Shown here: positions 12,101 to 24,025 of the stretch, piece after piece | Layout of the letters: each line of letters opens with the position of its first letter | Position numbering within the stretch: the first letter of the stretch is position 1 | NCBI GenBank assembly: GCA_963920575.1 | Contig: OY986965.1 | Coordinates: forward strand, 14,708,290-14,772,289 | Source of the DNA: Narthecium ossifragum | Taxonomy: Eukaryota; Streptophyta; Magnoliopsida; Dioscoreales; Nartheciaceae | Length of the DNA stretch: 64,000 nt | Reading direction: 5' to 3' | The notes under the pieces: generated by a model | Told to the model about the DNA's origin: nothing | What the model saw: only the letters and a program-made list of their open reading frames with translations | Databases searched by the model: none | Program-made: the position numbers and the translations under genes

Positions 12101-13080
12101 ACGAGTCGCAAAGGGGAAAGCCCAGAGCCACAAGAAAAACGCAAGCTGCGAGAAGCTCCGAACGCTGAAAGCTGAAACTGGAAGTCGAAGTTGGCGGCTC
12201 TGAAACTGGCTGCTGCTGAAGTTGCTACCTCCTCTGGGGTGCGCGAACCGCTGGCTAGAACGATCGCCGCCTTGCCACCAGCAAGCCTGTAACTGAAATC
12301 TAGATTCCTACGTCTGCCCCAGGTACCTGCCCCAACTGAGGCACTAGTCCACCGCTCTGGCCCACGCCGTGCGTCACGCCCGACTGCTCTGCGGTAAACG
12401 CCCAGCGTCCCTCGCAACCAGGACCGTCGGCGGAAAAGACCCACAACGGCTAGCACTCGAGCACCCGGTGGAACACCTCTCAGTATGGCCGTCCAGGTTA
12501 CCTCTCAAAGGACTGGCACGACGCTGCCACGGTTGTCGCTGATGCTGAAACCACTGCCTCTGCCAACGGCTACCCTGCCGTTCCCTAGAAGTAGGAATGA
12601 CAACCCCGAAACTCACCACGACCACCGGCCAACGGCCCGGTGTCAACCCTCAAGTCACCTGTCTCAGTAGCTAGTACACAGTCCAGGGTACACCCTGCTG
12701 TCGCGCTAGCCTACCGAGCCAGATGAACCAGCCAACCCACGTGTCGCCACGTGGTGCGAGTACCCCGAACCAGAGGAGGGTACACCCAACTGCACCATCC
12801 TCCAAGGGTAGATGCCAGAGAACAGTACGCGAACTGTTCTCAACACACAACCAACAGTGCCCCTAGTGGCCCCGACAAGCGCCACTACGAATCGCTTCCT
12901 GGGAGGGCAAGAAAACAACAGCTTCCCAAGCAAGCGATACTCCAGGATGTCCAAAACATCCGGGATCCGGATCACCTCCTTCGATCAGTCCTCTACTGTC
13001 GAAGGATCTCCAACACCGTCTCTGAACCCTACAAGGTTCACCTCTCGAGATTTCGAAAGTACAAAGACAACATACATCCA
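9140..13080 (-). pseudogene. Degenerate gypsy gag-pol
   Basis: This is the polyprotein of the element at 7209-16405, broken by many stops and frameshifts. From 13080 downward: a gag-like piece around 13000 (GDPSTVEDW then ILEYRLLGK); a reverse transcriptase entry at about 11500-11400 (MDGSLHRCIDFRKLD); the reverse transcriptase core at about 11279-11200 ([16 protein letters not shown]); an integrase piece at about 10580-10500 (LQLLPVSEWERKHTLADVIT); an integrase core piece at about 9760-9650 (RWTDGQRGPFRP); and an integrase C-terminus at about 9470-9300 (LRKYSQYPS, VEEDVAYIEQLVQIV). The last piece is close to the region just before the chromodomain in plant chromoviruses. The reverse transcriptase YVDD box is not intact. 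No segment could give a working enzyme. Confidence 0.85.
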
Positions 13081-13335
13081 ATCCCTACTCGCTCGTCTCC
13101 AGCACGGGGGGAGACGCTGTCAGGTGAGGGAACGGACGACACCGGTGCGCATGCACATCTCCCCCTGAGACGTCATGACGCAACCGGGAAACAACAAAAC
13201 ACAACATCAAACAGAAAGATAAGCATGTCACACACAATCGCAAACATCCATGCAACGATGTTCTAGACCTAGAACTATCCCATTCCACACTCAAAACCTT
13301 AACCGCAAGCCTAATCCTATCCCTGGGACCTACAG

Positions 13336-13353
13336 CCTGCTCTGATAACAAGT
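13336..13353 (-). promoter_or_regulatory. Primer-binding site (initiator tRNA-Met type)
   Basis: On the minus strand the LTR end GGGTGTGACA is followed by ACTTGTTATCAGAGCAGG. This matches the TGGTATCAGAGC signature complementary to plant initiator tRNA-Met, with one change. Confidence 0.8.
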
Positions 13354-14638
13354 TGTCACACCCCGACCCAGAAAACCCATCCGAGCCGAGGCGTGAGGGG
13401 AAAACTACACTATTCATCTCCAAGTGGCGCGATACAAAGCGGAATTATAGAAAAACTTAAACAACTTACAATCTAGAGGCAAACAGAGATTCAATTCAAT
13501 AACATCAGTTGTACTATTACAAGATCTTCCAATAAAAGAATATTATACATTAATCTCCAAAGTCCTCAAATGATACATGATTTACAAAAATCCATCAAGT
13601 GTACAACTGATCAATCCTCCAGCAATCTCAAGCGCCTCTGGATGTACTCGCGCCGCCAAAGCCGATCCGCCTGCTCTACTGAAGAAGAACTGGCGCCTGC
13701 ACCTGCAAACGCAGCCCGGGTAGGAGTGAGCGATAAGCTCAGTAGGGTTCTACTCTACGGCACACTGAAAGGAGGAAAACAACAACAGTGTTGTCTCCCC
13801 GCTCAAGTCTAACGGATGCCACGGGTCCCATAACCCAGTTGATGTCCCAAGGGCTCCTGCGATGAAACCTCTCTCCTGAACAAGTTACCAGGAGGCCAAG
13901 AAACAGTAACATGCAGGATCACCCTTACCCAAGCTGGAATACCAAGCCTTGGGGAAACACGTCGGGAACGCATCAACATCCATCCATAGCACTTGGCCTT
14001 GGGAGACCAACACGACCTCTAAACCTCAAACATTAATCAGAGTCAACTAGCGTGCATCCTCAATAACAAGAGATTCTGATCAACCATCACCCTAATCCTG
14101 ACTACCCATCTGCGGTCCTAATGGCTAGATCCGAGCTACCCGAGAGCCTCGGATCGGCGATCAACCCATCGCCCGCCTAACCTCAGATGCCTCTAATGCA
14201 ATCAAGATGCATGAAATGCTCAGGCACAGATAACAAGATATAAGCATGCAACAAAATGTCACTAATCATACAGGGCTAGGCATAGCTTGCAGCTAGCCAA
14301 AGAGGTAAGCATAACAAAGGCCTCAAATACAGAATAAACTATGCTAACCAACAAACATCCGAGCAAAGCATTCAACACAGATATACAATAGTCTTCAGTG
14401 CACTCTTGCACCTGACAGACTAAGGTTCCACAGTTACCCCGCAGGTAACTGGCCACATTTATACAATAGCCCTCGGCACTCGCCGGCAAGAGACTAAGGT
14501 TCCACAATTTCCTCATTAGCTAGCACTCATGGCTAACTAATGGTTAGACAATCAAAGAAGCATTTAACTACTAACACACATGTATTAAATGCAATCAAAA
14601 CCATAGATTTGTCTAAAACGGGAACTACACGAATCGAT

Positions 14639-15602
14639 CCTTAAACTCGATAGAAATCCTTTGAAAACACTACAAAATCCATTTAAAAACTTCCCAATAT
14701 GTTTAAAGATCAATCACGATTGAAAGCCATCCAAGAAACGCCATAAAACCATGTTCAAGGGCCCACAGACGATGTCACGGTCGATCCTCCGATCGACCGT
14801 GAGGCCATGGACGATGTCACGGTCGATCCACCGATCGACCGTGAGGCCAAAACAAGGAAAACCACATGGGCGACGGTCGATCGACCCATCGACCGTCGGG
14901 AGCCCAAAACGAGGCAGAGCCTCACGGACGATGCGACGGTCGATCCGACGGTCGACCGTGAGGCAGGATGAAAAAGAGAGAGAACACACGGTCGATCGGC
15001 CCATCGACCGTGGGAGGCTAAAATCCCGACAGAGCCTGACGGTCGATGCGACGGTCGATCCGACGGTCGACCGCCAGGCCCAGAAAGTGTAAAACAACAC
15101 TTGACGGTCGATGCACCGATCCTTAAACTCGATAGAAATCCTTTGAAAACACTACAAAATCCATTTAAAAACTTCCCAATATGTTTAAAGATCAATCACG
15201 ATTGAAAGCCATCCAAGAAACGCCATAAAACCATGTTCAAGGGCCCACGGACGATGTCACGGTCGATCCTCCGATCGACCGTGAGGCCATGGACGATGTC
15301 ACGGTCGATCCACCGATCGACCGTGAGGCCAAAACGAGGAAAACCACATGAGAGCCCAAAACGAGGCAGAGCCTCACGGACGATGCGACGGTCGATCCGA
15401 CGGTCGACCGTGAGGCAGGATGAAAAAGAGAGAGAACACACGGTCGATCGGCCCATCGACCGTGGGAGGCTAAAATCCTGACAGAGCCTGACGGTCGATC
15501 CGACGGTCGACCGCCAGGCCTAGAAAGTGTAAAACAACACTTAACGGTCGATGCACCGATCGACCGTCGAGCCTCAGGCACAGTTCATCAGAACAGTGTC
15601 GA
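14639..15602. repeat. 482-bp tandem duplication inside the 5' LTR
   Basis: The first copy is 14639-15120 and the second starts at 15121. The junction falls at a shared CGATC: the first copy runs to ATGCACCGATC and jumps to the CGATCC that precedes TTAAACTCG. That is microhomology supplied by the palindrome motif itself. Confidence 0.85.
14777..15570. repeat. Palindrome arrays ACGGTCGAT-N6-ATCGACCGT (two sets)
   Basis: In the first duplicate, units start at 14777, 14819, 14873, 14936, 14988 and 15051, with a truncated one at 15104. The second set starts at 15259 and follows the order of the 3' LTR. Arms are conserved and loops vary, as at 7941-8249. Confidence 0.9.
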
Positions 15603-17195
15603 AAATCCATTTCTTTGGATTTCAAGGATCAAATCAAGTTGGAATTCGATGAAACTTTGCAAGCATGCATAAAAGATGATGGGGAATCCAATGATGCAAA
15701 GAAATCATATTTTCGACGGTTAAATCATCAATTTAGGTCAAAACGACCGAAAACCGATAAACGGCGAGAATACGGAAAACCAGCTGTTAAAATGCTGAAG
15801 TCGCGGGGGTAGGAATACAAGAAACAAGCCACATCACATGTGCTACAAGTTACACAACATTCTAATAAGTATCCCTACAGTGAACAAGCATTAAACCTAT
15901 CCTACGAGAACCCGATCCAAGGATCGAGGTAGAAACACCTACTTGAAGATATAGGGCAGCTCTTCCACGCATTCGTCAACTCCGATCGCCGGAAAACCGC
16001 TCCTCGAAGCCACGCCTCCAATGCCCTAGCACCCAGCCGAAGGAGAGAGAGAGAGAAGAAGAAAGAGAACGGCAGGAGAAAAGAGAAAGAAAGAGAAAGG
16101 AGAAAGGATTAAATAGAAAGCTGGAATCCATCACAGCCGTCCGATTCGATCTCTCCCGATCGAGCTCCGATCCTCTGATCTGACGCACCCTAAAGGTTCT
16201 AATCAAACACATACATCAATCAAAGGCCATGTGTGCAACGCGGGTGTAAAACTGACCACCAGGGAGCATATTTACCAAAATGCCACTGAGGTCAAAAACA
16301 GCGATGCGATCAACCGATCGCATCCCAAGGCCAACCGGGCCAAACCACAAACCCAGACCCTCGATCTAACGCGGTCGGACCAGGTTGGAGGTACGGGTCC
16401 TCACATATAGTGCGTTATTTCTAGATCGAGTTGGGAAGAGCCTATATCTGAATCCTTAGTCTTGGAATCAAGGTCAGCCTTTTATGATATGATACTTTCT
16501 GCTTTTACGTATTCCCTAGCCTCTTCATTGCTAGATCGAGTTGGTAATGAAGCGCATTTATAGAATTTGAGAGATTGGTTTTTACTTTCTGCTTTCTAGC
16601 TTTGCTTTTCTCTGCAATGCTCTGTATTGTTCCTTCTAAAGCAACGCTTGAGTACAATAGCTTTTGTGCCATGTGCATTTTCAATTGAAGAAATCCAGGT
16701 AGACAGACTGTTATCATTGATTGTATCTCTTTCATTTGTAGATTTACCCAGATGGCTGATGGTAGTAATGATCAACTTACTGTCGTTGGCATAGTAAGTC
16801 ATTTGCATGTGAATGTTGGTTTTTTGGAATTTACTATAGTATTTATTTTATGTCAAATTTTATTTAATTTTATTTTGGCTTACGGAGCGTGCTAAATTTA
16901 TTAATGTTCTTTTGTATTGTTAATAATAATTGTTATTAATAATATTAAGACATCAAAAGCTGCGTTCGCTCAACGTGCACGGCGAGAATGGGAAAAAAAT
17001 CAACAAAATGAAGCTAGAAGTTTAAATAATAAGCCATCAAAAGCTGTGTTAGCTCAGCGTGCACGGCGAGAACGTGAGAAATTAGGAGGATGTGTTGGAT
17101 TTTCTGAACCTGCACCAAAGCGAGCAATGGTTGTACAAGCCTCGGGGACTTCGTCTACTGGTATCTCGAATAGGCATTTGGCCCAACGTGCACGA

Positions 17196-17198
17196 TGA
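17196..17198 (+). other. Premature TGA in helicase exon 2
   Basis: The third AQRAR repeat is cut by TGA where the two earlier repeats have an arginine codon (CGG or CGA at this place). The frame stays open afterwards. This fits C-to-T decay at a methylated CpG. Confidence 0.8.
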
Positions 17199-18041
17199 GA
17201 ACATGAGAAATTAGGTGTTGGATCTTCTGAACCTAATCAGGTGGATTATTCTATGCGTGGAATAACTCCGGTGGCGATTCCTTCAAATCTAAACGAATGC
17301 ATAACGGCGCAATGTGAAAATAATCGGTAATTTATTATTAATTTATGTTAAATAAATTAAAATTTTATATAGTCTTTTATAGATGAAAATAAATTTTATA
17401 TTTGTAGGCCAATTGAAACAGAACAAGTGATCGAATCAGATGATGATGAATCAGAAGTTGTAGCTCTGAATGCAGAGGTTCATCCTCGGGTACACATAGA
17501 TCTTGGACGACATTTTCTTGGACGAATGGATGTTGTATGTCCGTATTGTTCAGCTTTACATTGGATGGATGAAAAATTGACAAGGTCATCTGTAGTGAGT
17601 CCTCTTTTTGGAACTTGCTGTTCTCAAGGAAAGATTCAGTTACCGTTGCTTATTACACCGCCTCCAATGCTTAAGGTTTTGTACGACGAAAATGATGATC
17701 GGTCAAAATCCTTTCGTCGGTACAGTCGAGAGTATAATGCAGCTAATGCTTTTACGAGTCTCGGTACTACTTTGGATTCAAGAGTATTTACTGGAAGAGG
17801 ACCTACAGCATTCATTATCCATGGTGAATTGCGCCATCAAACAGGATCATTGATACCAGAACCAGGGCATGAAGCAATGTACTCTCAACTTTACATTTAT
17901 GACCCTGATTCTGCGTTAGATGTTCGCAATCGTAGAAATCCTCATTTGAGAAGGGACGTTCTTAAAATAATTCAAGATTGTCTACTGCAATCGAATGCCT
18001 TTTCAAAGAAATTTATTTTGGCTTATGAAATTTTGAATCAA

Positions 18042-18044
18042 TGA
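18042..18044 (+). other. Premature TGA in helicase exon 3
   Basis: A single stop separates two long open stretches in the same frame (17408-18041 and 18045-20849), with no splice sites around it. It is a nonsense mutation, not an intron. Confidence 0.85.
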
Positions 18045-21000
18045 GAATTGGCAGGACAGAATTTACCTGCTTATCTTCATTACAATCAAGCGACCGATCG
18101 GCGGCGATATAATCTACCAACAGTCGATGAGATTGCGATAATATTACCAGGTGATGGATTTGTGGTCGATGGCATGAGGGATATTATCATACGTCTCAAA
18201 GGGAATAATCAGTTGATGAGAATTAGTGAGTGTCACCCAGCTTATTTGCCATTACATTATGTTTTATTGTTCCCTTATGGTGAGCTCGGTTGGGAGCAAG
18301 GGTTGAAACAGTGGGATATTCTAAATAATCGACATACAAATGTTAGACTTACACAGATGGAGTTTTATAGTTATCGTTTTTTTCAGCGTCACACAGAGTA
18401 TTCAACAATTTTGCGAGCAGGAAAGCTATTTCAAGAGTTTATAGTGGATGCTTGGGCTTTAACTGAGCAAAATAGGTTGAATTATTGTAGACTTAATCAA
18501 GGAAAACTTCGTTCTGAACTGTACCATAGTTTGTCGGATGTTGGTTTGGATGGGCTTGGAGCTAACCAGGTTGGGCAAAGAATGATTTTACCGTCTTCAT
18601 TCTCTGGCAGTGCAAGAAATATGTTTGAAATCTTTCAGGATTCAATGGCTATTACGCGATACAATCACCATCCAGATATTTTTCTCACAATGACGGCAAA
18701 TCCTAATTGGCCTGAAATTACTTCAGTTTTGTTTCCTCATCAAAAAGCTACTGATCGTCCTGATTTAGTTGCACGTGTTTTTGAGTTGAAGAGAAGGAGA
18801 TTAATGGATGAAATTAAGACTAAACATGTGTTTGGCAAAAAAGTTGCACATGTGTTTACAATTGAATTTCAGAAACGAGGGCTACCACATATGCATGCGC
18901 TTTTTTTCCTTCAAGGTCCAGATAAAATTCGAACATGTGCTCAGGTGGACCAAATAGTATGTGCAGAATTTCCAAACCCAACTGATAATCCTACACTATT
19001 TGAAACTGTAAAGTGTTGTATGATACATGGACCATGTGGTGTTCGAAACCCTCAAGCAGCATGTATGGAAAATAGTAAATGCACCAAGCGTTACCCTCGA
19101 GGATTTGTGGAGACAACTACTATGGACCAAGATGGATATCCTATCTATCGTCATCGTGATGACAAACGTGTTCATATATTGAGGGGCCACGAAGTTGATA
19201 ACAGAGATGTTGTTCCATATAATCCGTATCTTTCTAACATGTTCAACTGTCACATTAATATGGAAGTTTGTGCAGGGCTCAGGTGTGTTAAATATATTCA
19301 CAAGTACATTTACAAAGGTCACGATCGCACAATAATGATTTTAGGAGGGATAGATGAGATACAACAACATCTAAATGCGAGGTATATTGGACCGCCAGAG
19401 GCTGCTTGGCGAATATTTGGTCATCTACTGCATGAAGAAATTCCAAGTGTTGTACGATTGGCACTTCATTTACCTGGAATGCATCGTGTTGTTTTCAATC
19501 CAGCTGAATCGTTAGAGAGTATTGTTTCTAGAGCTGAGCATCAACAATCCACTCTAACTGGTTATTTTGAATGTTGTGCTACCAACGAATCTGCCCGTGC
19601 ATTCACTTACCAAGAATTTCCACAGCATTTCGTTTGGAAGAAGTCTCAAAAGCTATGGAGTCCAAGACAAAAAGGGTTTGCAATTGGTAGAATGTATTTT
19701 GCTAGCCCTAATTCTGGCGAGAGATTTTATCTGCGGTTGCTCCTAACTGTTGTCAAAGGTCCACGGTCATTTGAATGCTTGCGTACATTTAACAATGTTA
19801 TGTGTAACACATATAAAGCTGCATGTGTTGCGAGGGGGCTTTTGAAAGATGACGGTGAATGGGTACAGTGTTTTGAAGAGGCTTCAATTATGAATACTGG
19901 ACATCAGTTGCGAAGATTATTTAGTATTATTCTGATTCAGTGCTCTCCAGTTGAACCATATGCGTTATGGAATCAATTCTCAGAACACATATGTGATGAT
20001 CTTGCATACAAGATTCGTATATTGTTTGTCATTTCCAATCCAACTGAGTTTCAGATAAAAGATTATGGATTGCATTTGTTGAATCAGCTGCTTCAGGAAT
20101 CGGGCAAGAGTTTGACAGATTTTCCGCCCATGCCAGTACCCAGTGGGAATTGGAGTGTAGTAGTTGGTAACAGATTGATATTGGAACATCAACAGCTCCA
20201 GAGTGATGCACAACAACTAGATGCTGAAATTAATGTTGCTCGACTTAATGAAGCACAATGCACTGCTTATACTGCAATCACGTGTTCAGTTTTTGAAAAC
20301 GAGGGGAGAACCTTCTTTTTGAATGGGGGGGCTGGAACTGGAAAGACTTTTTTGTATAATACAATTGCTGCAAAATGCCGCAGTCTTGGACATATTGTTA
20401 TTACCCTGGCTTCATCTGGCATTGCATCGTTGTTACTGGTGGGAGGTCGAACCGCGCATTCAACATTTTGTATTCCATTAGATGTGTTGGAGAATTCAGT
20501 CTGTGCCTTCAGCAAACAATCATTGCAAGCAGAATTGTTCAGGAAAGCAAAATTAATAATATGGGATAAAGTACCCATGCAACATAGACATTGTGTTGAA
20601 GCGGTTGATCGCACACTTCAAGACATTTGTGACAGTGTAAAGCCATTTGGTGGTATCACTGTTGTTCTCGGTGGAGACTTTCGACAAATTTTACCTGTCA
20701 TACCAAAAGGAGTGCGCGAGCAAATTGTGGGTGCATCGTTGAGAAAATATGTGCTATGGAGTCGTGTACATGTGCTAACTTTGCGCCATAACATGCGCTT
20801 GAATAACTCTGCCATTGAAAATATAAATTTTTTAAAGTTTTTGACAGAGGTAATATTTTTTTTATCTTTTTTCAAGTGATGTAGGTTGAATATTATCATT
20901 TCATTGATTTGGAGTTGTTTATTCTTAATTCGTAGATTGGGACAAACCCGCAAAATTCTGTAGAGCTTCCATCAACAATCCGTAGGTGTCAAAATATATG

Positions 21001-21898
21001 TGAGCTGCTTTATACGATTTATCCACAACTCGATGTTGTGGGGACGGTGACTCCAACTTTCTTGACTGAGCGCACAATTCTTTCTGCACGTAATGATGAT
21101 GTAATTTCCATCAATACATATGCGTTAAATGCTTTTCCTGGAGAGACAATTACTTATTTTGCAGCTGACAAAATTTCACAAGATGAACTAGATTCTACCA
21201 TTGCTAATCGGTATCCAAATGAGTATTTAAACTCATTGCATCTTGTTGGATTACCGTTGTTTAAGTTAGAGTTGAAAGTTGGCTGCCCAGTAATGTTGTT
21301 GAGGAATATAGCGCCAAAGGATGGCACACGATTAATGATTGTGAGATGTGCTTCGCGCATAATTGAGGCTCTAATTTTAAATGGAGATAAATCTGGCAAT
21401 TTAGTATTCATTCCAAGGATATCATTGACTCCATCAACTTCAGAATGTTTGCCTTTTCAAATGACAAGACGTCAATTCCCGATTCGATTGGCATATGCTA
21501 TGACAATAAATAAATCTCAAGGCCAATCGGTGAGATTTGTTGGGATTGATTTGCGCACACCTGTCTTTAGTCATGGGCAACTGTATGTGGCACTATCTAG
21601 ATGCACATCTGCTGATCGCATAAGTGTTTTGCTTCCCAAAGATGGGTCCAGTTCCACATCAAATATAGTTTATACTGAGGTTTTGTTGTAATGCTACTTC
21701 GTCGAATTGGAATCATCATAATTAGGTAATTTAAGTTTCACATGATTTACAATTAATATACTTCATGATGTCAAATATTGTACTAATTTTTTAATTTTTT
21801 TTAGCAGATTATTGTGCATTTCCCTCGCTAACTGCCAAGGTTTGATTTGATTTTGCCCTCACTAATACACTGTTCCAAGGCTCATCATTGTAGGCAGT

Positions 21899-22653
21899 AT
21901 GGATCATGTCGTCATTTTCGGAACGGTGAGTTACTATGGTCAAAACCAAAGTTATTACTTTTTTAAAAGCAGTAATTACCTTTCACACAATTCTTATTTT
22001 CTTAAATAAACTTTTTGAGTGCTTAGGAAGATAATAATGTCCGACGAACTGTTGAAATGTTACGCGATAGCGGAGTTCGTGTTGAAATTCGCTCTGAGCA
22101 TGACCTTCATGCCATGCAACCACCTTTAGTGAGTGGAAAAAAATATTTACATAATATTTGATAAAGATAATACTGCTTAGTTGATTAGCTTTCTCACTTA
22201 CAACACTGAACCATGTTTTCAGGCACAATCAAGACGTCCGGCACCACCTGCTGCAAATGGGGTAAGTAAAGCATATTAGCTTTCTCACTTACAACACTGA
22301 ACCTAAACGTCCAAGAATATATTTTATCAAGAGGTCTTGGTTGATTGTAATAATTATTTGATAATCTTTTCTACTGCAGGATTGGGATGCACATGCTCAA
22401 AACATGTTGTATAATAGTAGAATGACCCTGCTTAGTTGGACCTCGAACAATGTATGTACTGTACATATTATATTTATATTGTAAATATTTTTTAATCGTT
22501 TATGCTCTCATGATTCTGTTGCAGGTTGTATTTTGGATGCCACGGGCGCGATTCTCCATCAAGATAGAGACATACACTCTCAGACGCATTATCGGTAGAA
22601 TGTTAGAGAAGCCATGGTGGTTACGTGCGAGGTGGATGTTAGAGCTTTCTTAA
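21899..22653 (+). CDS. Possible five-exon gene, unknown 122-residue protein
   Basis: Five exons, all joined at phase 0 with GT-AG introns: 21899-21925, 22027-22128, 22223-22261, 22380-22451 and 22525-22653. The stop is TAA at 22651-22653. Exon 1 begins ATG and encodes MDHVVIFGT; exon 2 contains VRRTVEMLRDSGVRVEIRSE; exon 3 is AQSRRPAPPAANG; exon 4 contains NMLYNSRMTLLSWTSNN; exon 5 contains RRIIGRMLEKPWWLRAR. No stop interrupts the 122 codons. The product would be small and basic, with a Trp/Arg-rich C-terminus. I recognise no domain. It lies 207 bp behind the helicase stop on the same strand, inside the Helitron. It could be a Helitron accessory gene, a captured host gene fragment, or a lucky chain of splice sites. 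The helicase next door is dead, so expression is uncertain. Confidence 0.4.
22184..22303. repeat. 29-bp direct repeats flanking a 13-codon exon
   Basis: ATTAGCTTTCTCACTTACAA and the following nine bases occur at 22184-22212 and 22275-22303, 91 bp apart. They sit in the introns on each side of the exon at 22223-22261. This looks like a small tandem duplication that may have created or duplicated part of the intron-exon-intron unit. Confidence 0.75.
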
Positions 22654-23263
22654 TCTCTTTTACATACATGTTTTTAGAGTACCATGAATCACTTAGGTAA
22701 CTTCGGCAAGTTGTGACTTGAAACAAAATGAACCAAAGTTGGACATATTGGTATCAACTACTATAGTGGAACTTGACTTTTCTTTATGCTTGCGGGTATC
22801 TCTTTTACATAGATGTTTCTTAGGTAACTTCGACATATTGGTTGTCTTAGGAATAAGTTATCCCTAGAGAACTAGATTTTTACATGTTATCAAAGCTTAT
22901 TCTGTTAAGATTTTGGATTGATGATGGTAATCATCTAACTGTTGGATTTTCTGATCCAGGGCCACGCATCAGTGAAGTGGTGGTGGTGTTGTGGGAATGC
23001 TTGGAGCTAGAGTTAAAAAGAGAAAAAACCAACGGTTAGATTTTGCTAGCCCTGGAGTTGGATTATTGTGAAATTAGAATATCTGTATTTTTGTTTTTTC
23101 TTTGAAGTTGTGGTTTGTGAGGGATAATGTTGTATTTGATGATACTATGGTTTGCCCCGGGGACAGTTTTGTGATGGATAATGTTGTATTTGAGGGATAA
23201 TGTTGCACTTATAAGGTTTGCCTCTGTACAGGTGAGGTTCTACCGAATTTTTTTGAAAAAACT

Positions 23264-23300
23264 CTATATATCCGTGACGTAGGCACGTGCATTCCCTAGT
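23264..23300 (+). other. Helitron 3' terminus (hairpin plus CTAG|T)
   Basis: CCGTGACGTAGGCACGTGC forms a short imperfect stem (CGTG with CACG), followed by ATTCC and CTAG at 23296-23299, then T. The spacing and CTAG ending match plant Helitron ends. The stem is weaker than in active families, consistent with decay. Confidence 0.65.
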
Positions 23301-24025
23301 ATTTATATAATTGATTATATATATGTATACATATTATGTACATATTATGTATGTATGTATATATATATGTATATAAAATAAATATATATATTCATAGCAT
23401 ACATATAATATATAATAATGATATAGATTATGTGTATATATATCATATGTATGTTATAAATATACAATTAATAAATTTCTTATGTGTGTTCATCTATGTA
23501 TATATGTTTTATGTATATGGTATGTATGTGATTATATGTATTTATTATATATATAATTTATAATGTATAATAGACATATATTCATAAAAACGCCCTCATA
23601 TATATTCATTATATATATTTGTATATATATATATGTGTGTGTATATATGTTATGTATATGTATTTAACAATGTATGTATGCTATAGAAGGGCTTTACTTC
23701 AGTACTATATGTGTGCACTTTTATGAATATATGTCTATTATACATTATATATATTATATATTATATATATAATAAATACATATAATAACATACATACCAT
23801 ATACATAAAACATATATACATAGATGAACACATATAAAAAATTTATTAATTGTATATTCATAACATACATATGATATATATATATACATAATCTATATCA
23901 TTATTATATATTATATATATGTATGCTATGAATATGTATATTTATTTTATATACATATATATAATCAATTATATAAATATATCTAACACATATAAAGAAA
24001 GAAAGGGGAAGAGGTTTCAAGTGGG

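Larger units (their letters stand above)
7209..16405 (-). mobile_element. Decayed chromovirus-type Ty3/gypsy LTR retrotransposon
   Basis: The element reads on the minus strand: 5' LTR 13354-16405, primer-binding site just below 13354, decayed gag-pol, a polypurine-like tract at 9088, then a truncated 3' LTR 7209-9087. The LTRs start TGTGAGGACCCG and end GGGTGTGACA. Recognisable but frameshifted pieces follow the order gag, reverse transcriptase, integrase, integrase C-terminus, as in Ty3/gypsy. The integrase tail resembles chromovirus integrases. The 3' LTR lacks about 690 bp at its outer end, so no target duplication can be checked. The base to the right of the 5' LTR is TATAG. The flanks could both belong to the Helitron, which would make this a later insertion into it. 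Confidence 0.85.
13354..16405 (-). repeat. 5' LTR with internal 482-bp tandem duplication
   Basis: A complete 3052-bp LTR; plus-strand ends TGTCACACCCCG and GGGTCCTCACA. Compared with the 3' LTR it has about 690 bp more at the inner end and a tandem duplication: CCTTAAACTCGATAG occurs at 14639 and again at 15121, a period of 482 bp. Without these two differences the lengths agree to within a base or two (1880 versus 1879). The palindrome array is therefore present twice. The first copy also has an additional unit at 14873-14896. Confidence 0.9.
16752..21691 (+). pseudogene. Helitron Rep/helicase, four exons, inactivated
   Basis: The transposase of Helitrons: a HUH single-strand endonuclease fused to a Pif1-family helicase. 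Exons inferred from GT-AG sites and frame: 16752-16793, 16950-17326, 17408-20849 and 20936-21691; the reading frame is kept across all joins. Exon 2 encodes three AQRARRERE-like basic repeats. In the main ORF (counted from 18048), a Rep motif [13 protein letters not shown] is at about residue 211, the HUH motif [10 protein letters not shown] at about 278, and the two-tyrosine motif [12 protein letters not shown] at about 415. Walker A GGAGTGKT is near 759; the C-terminal helicase motifs [18 protein letters not shown] and [10 protein letters not shown] are in exon 4. Defects: in-frame TGA at 17196-17198 (a likely CGA decay) and at 18042-18044, and Walker B reads IIWDK instead of the usual IIWDE. 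The start ATG at 16752 is the first in frame before a good donor. Confidence 0.9.
16406..23299 (+). mobile_element. Helitron (rolling-circle transposon), 5' end not located
   Basis: Contains a spliced Rep/helicase gene (16752-21691), a second possible spliced gene (21899-22653), and a Helitron-type 3' end at 23264-23300 with CTAG followed by host T. Plant Helitrons insert between A and T and end in CTRR after a short hairpin, which fits. The 5' TC end was not found. The gypsy element ends at 16405, so the Helitron may continue to the left of 7209. The autonomous gene is broken, so this copy is not expected to move on its own. Confidence 0.75.

Noticed and set aside
7941..15570. CRISPR-like appearance of regularly spaced palindromic repeats
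   Set aside because: The DNA is plant nuclear retrotransposon LTR; spacers are not unique foreign-like sequences and no cas genes exist.
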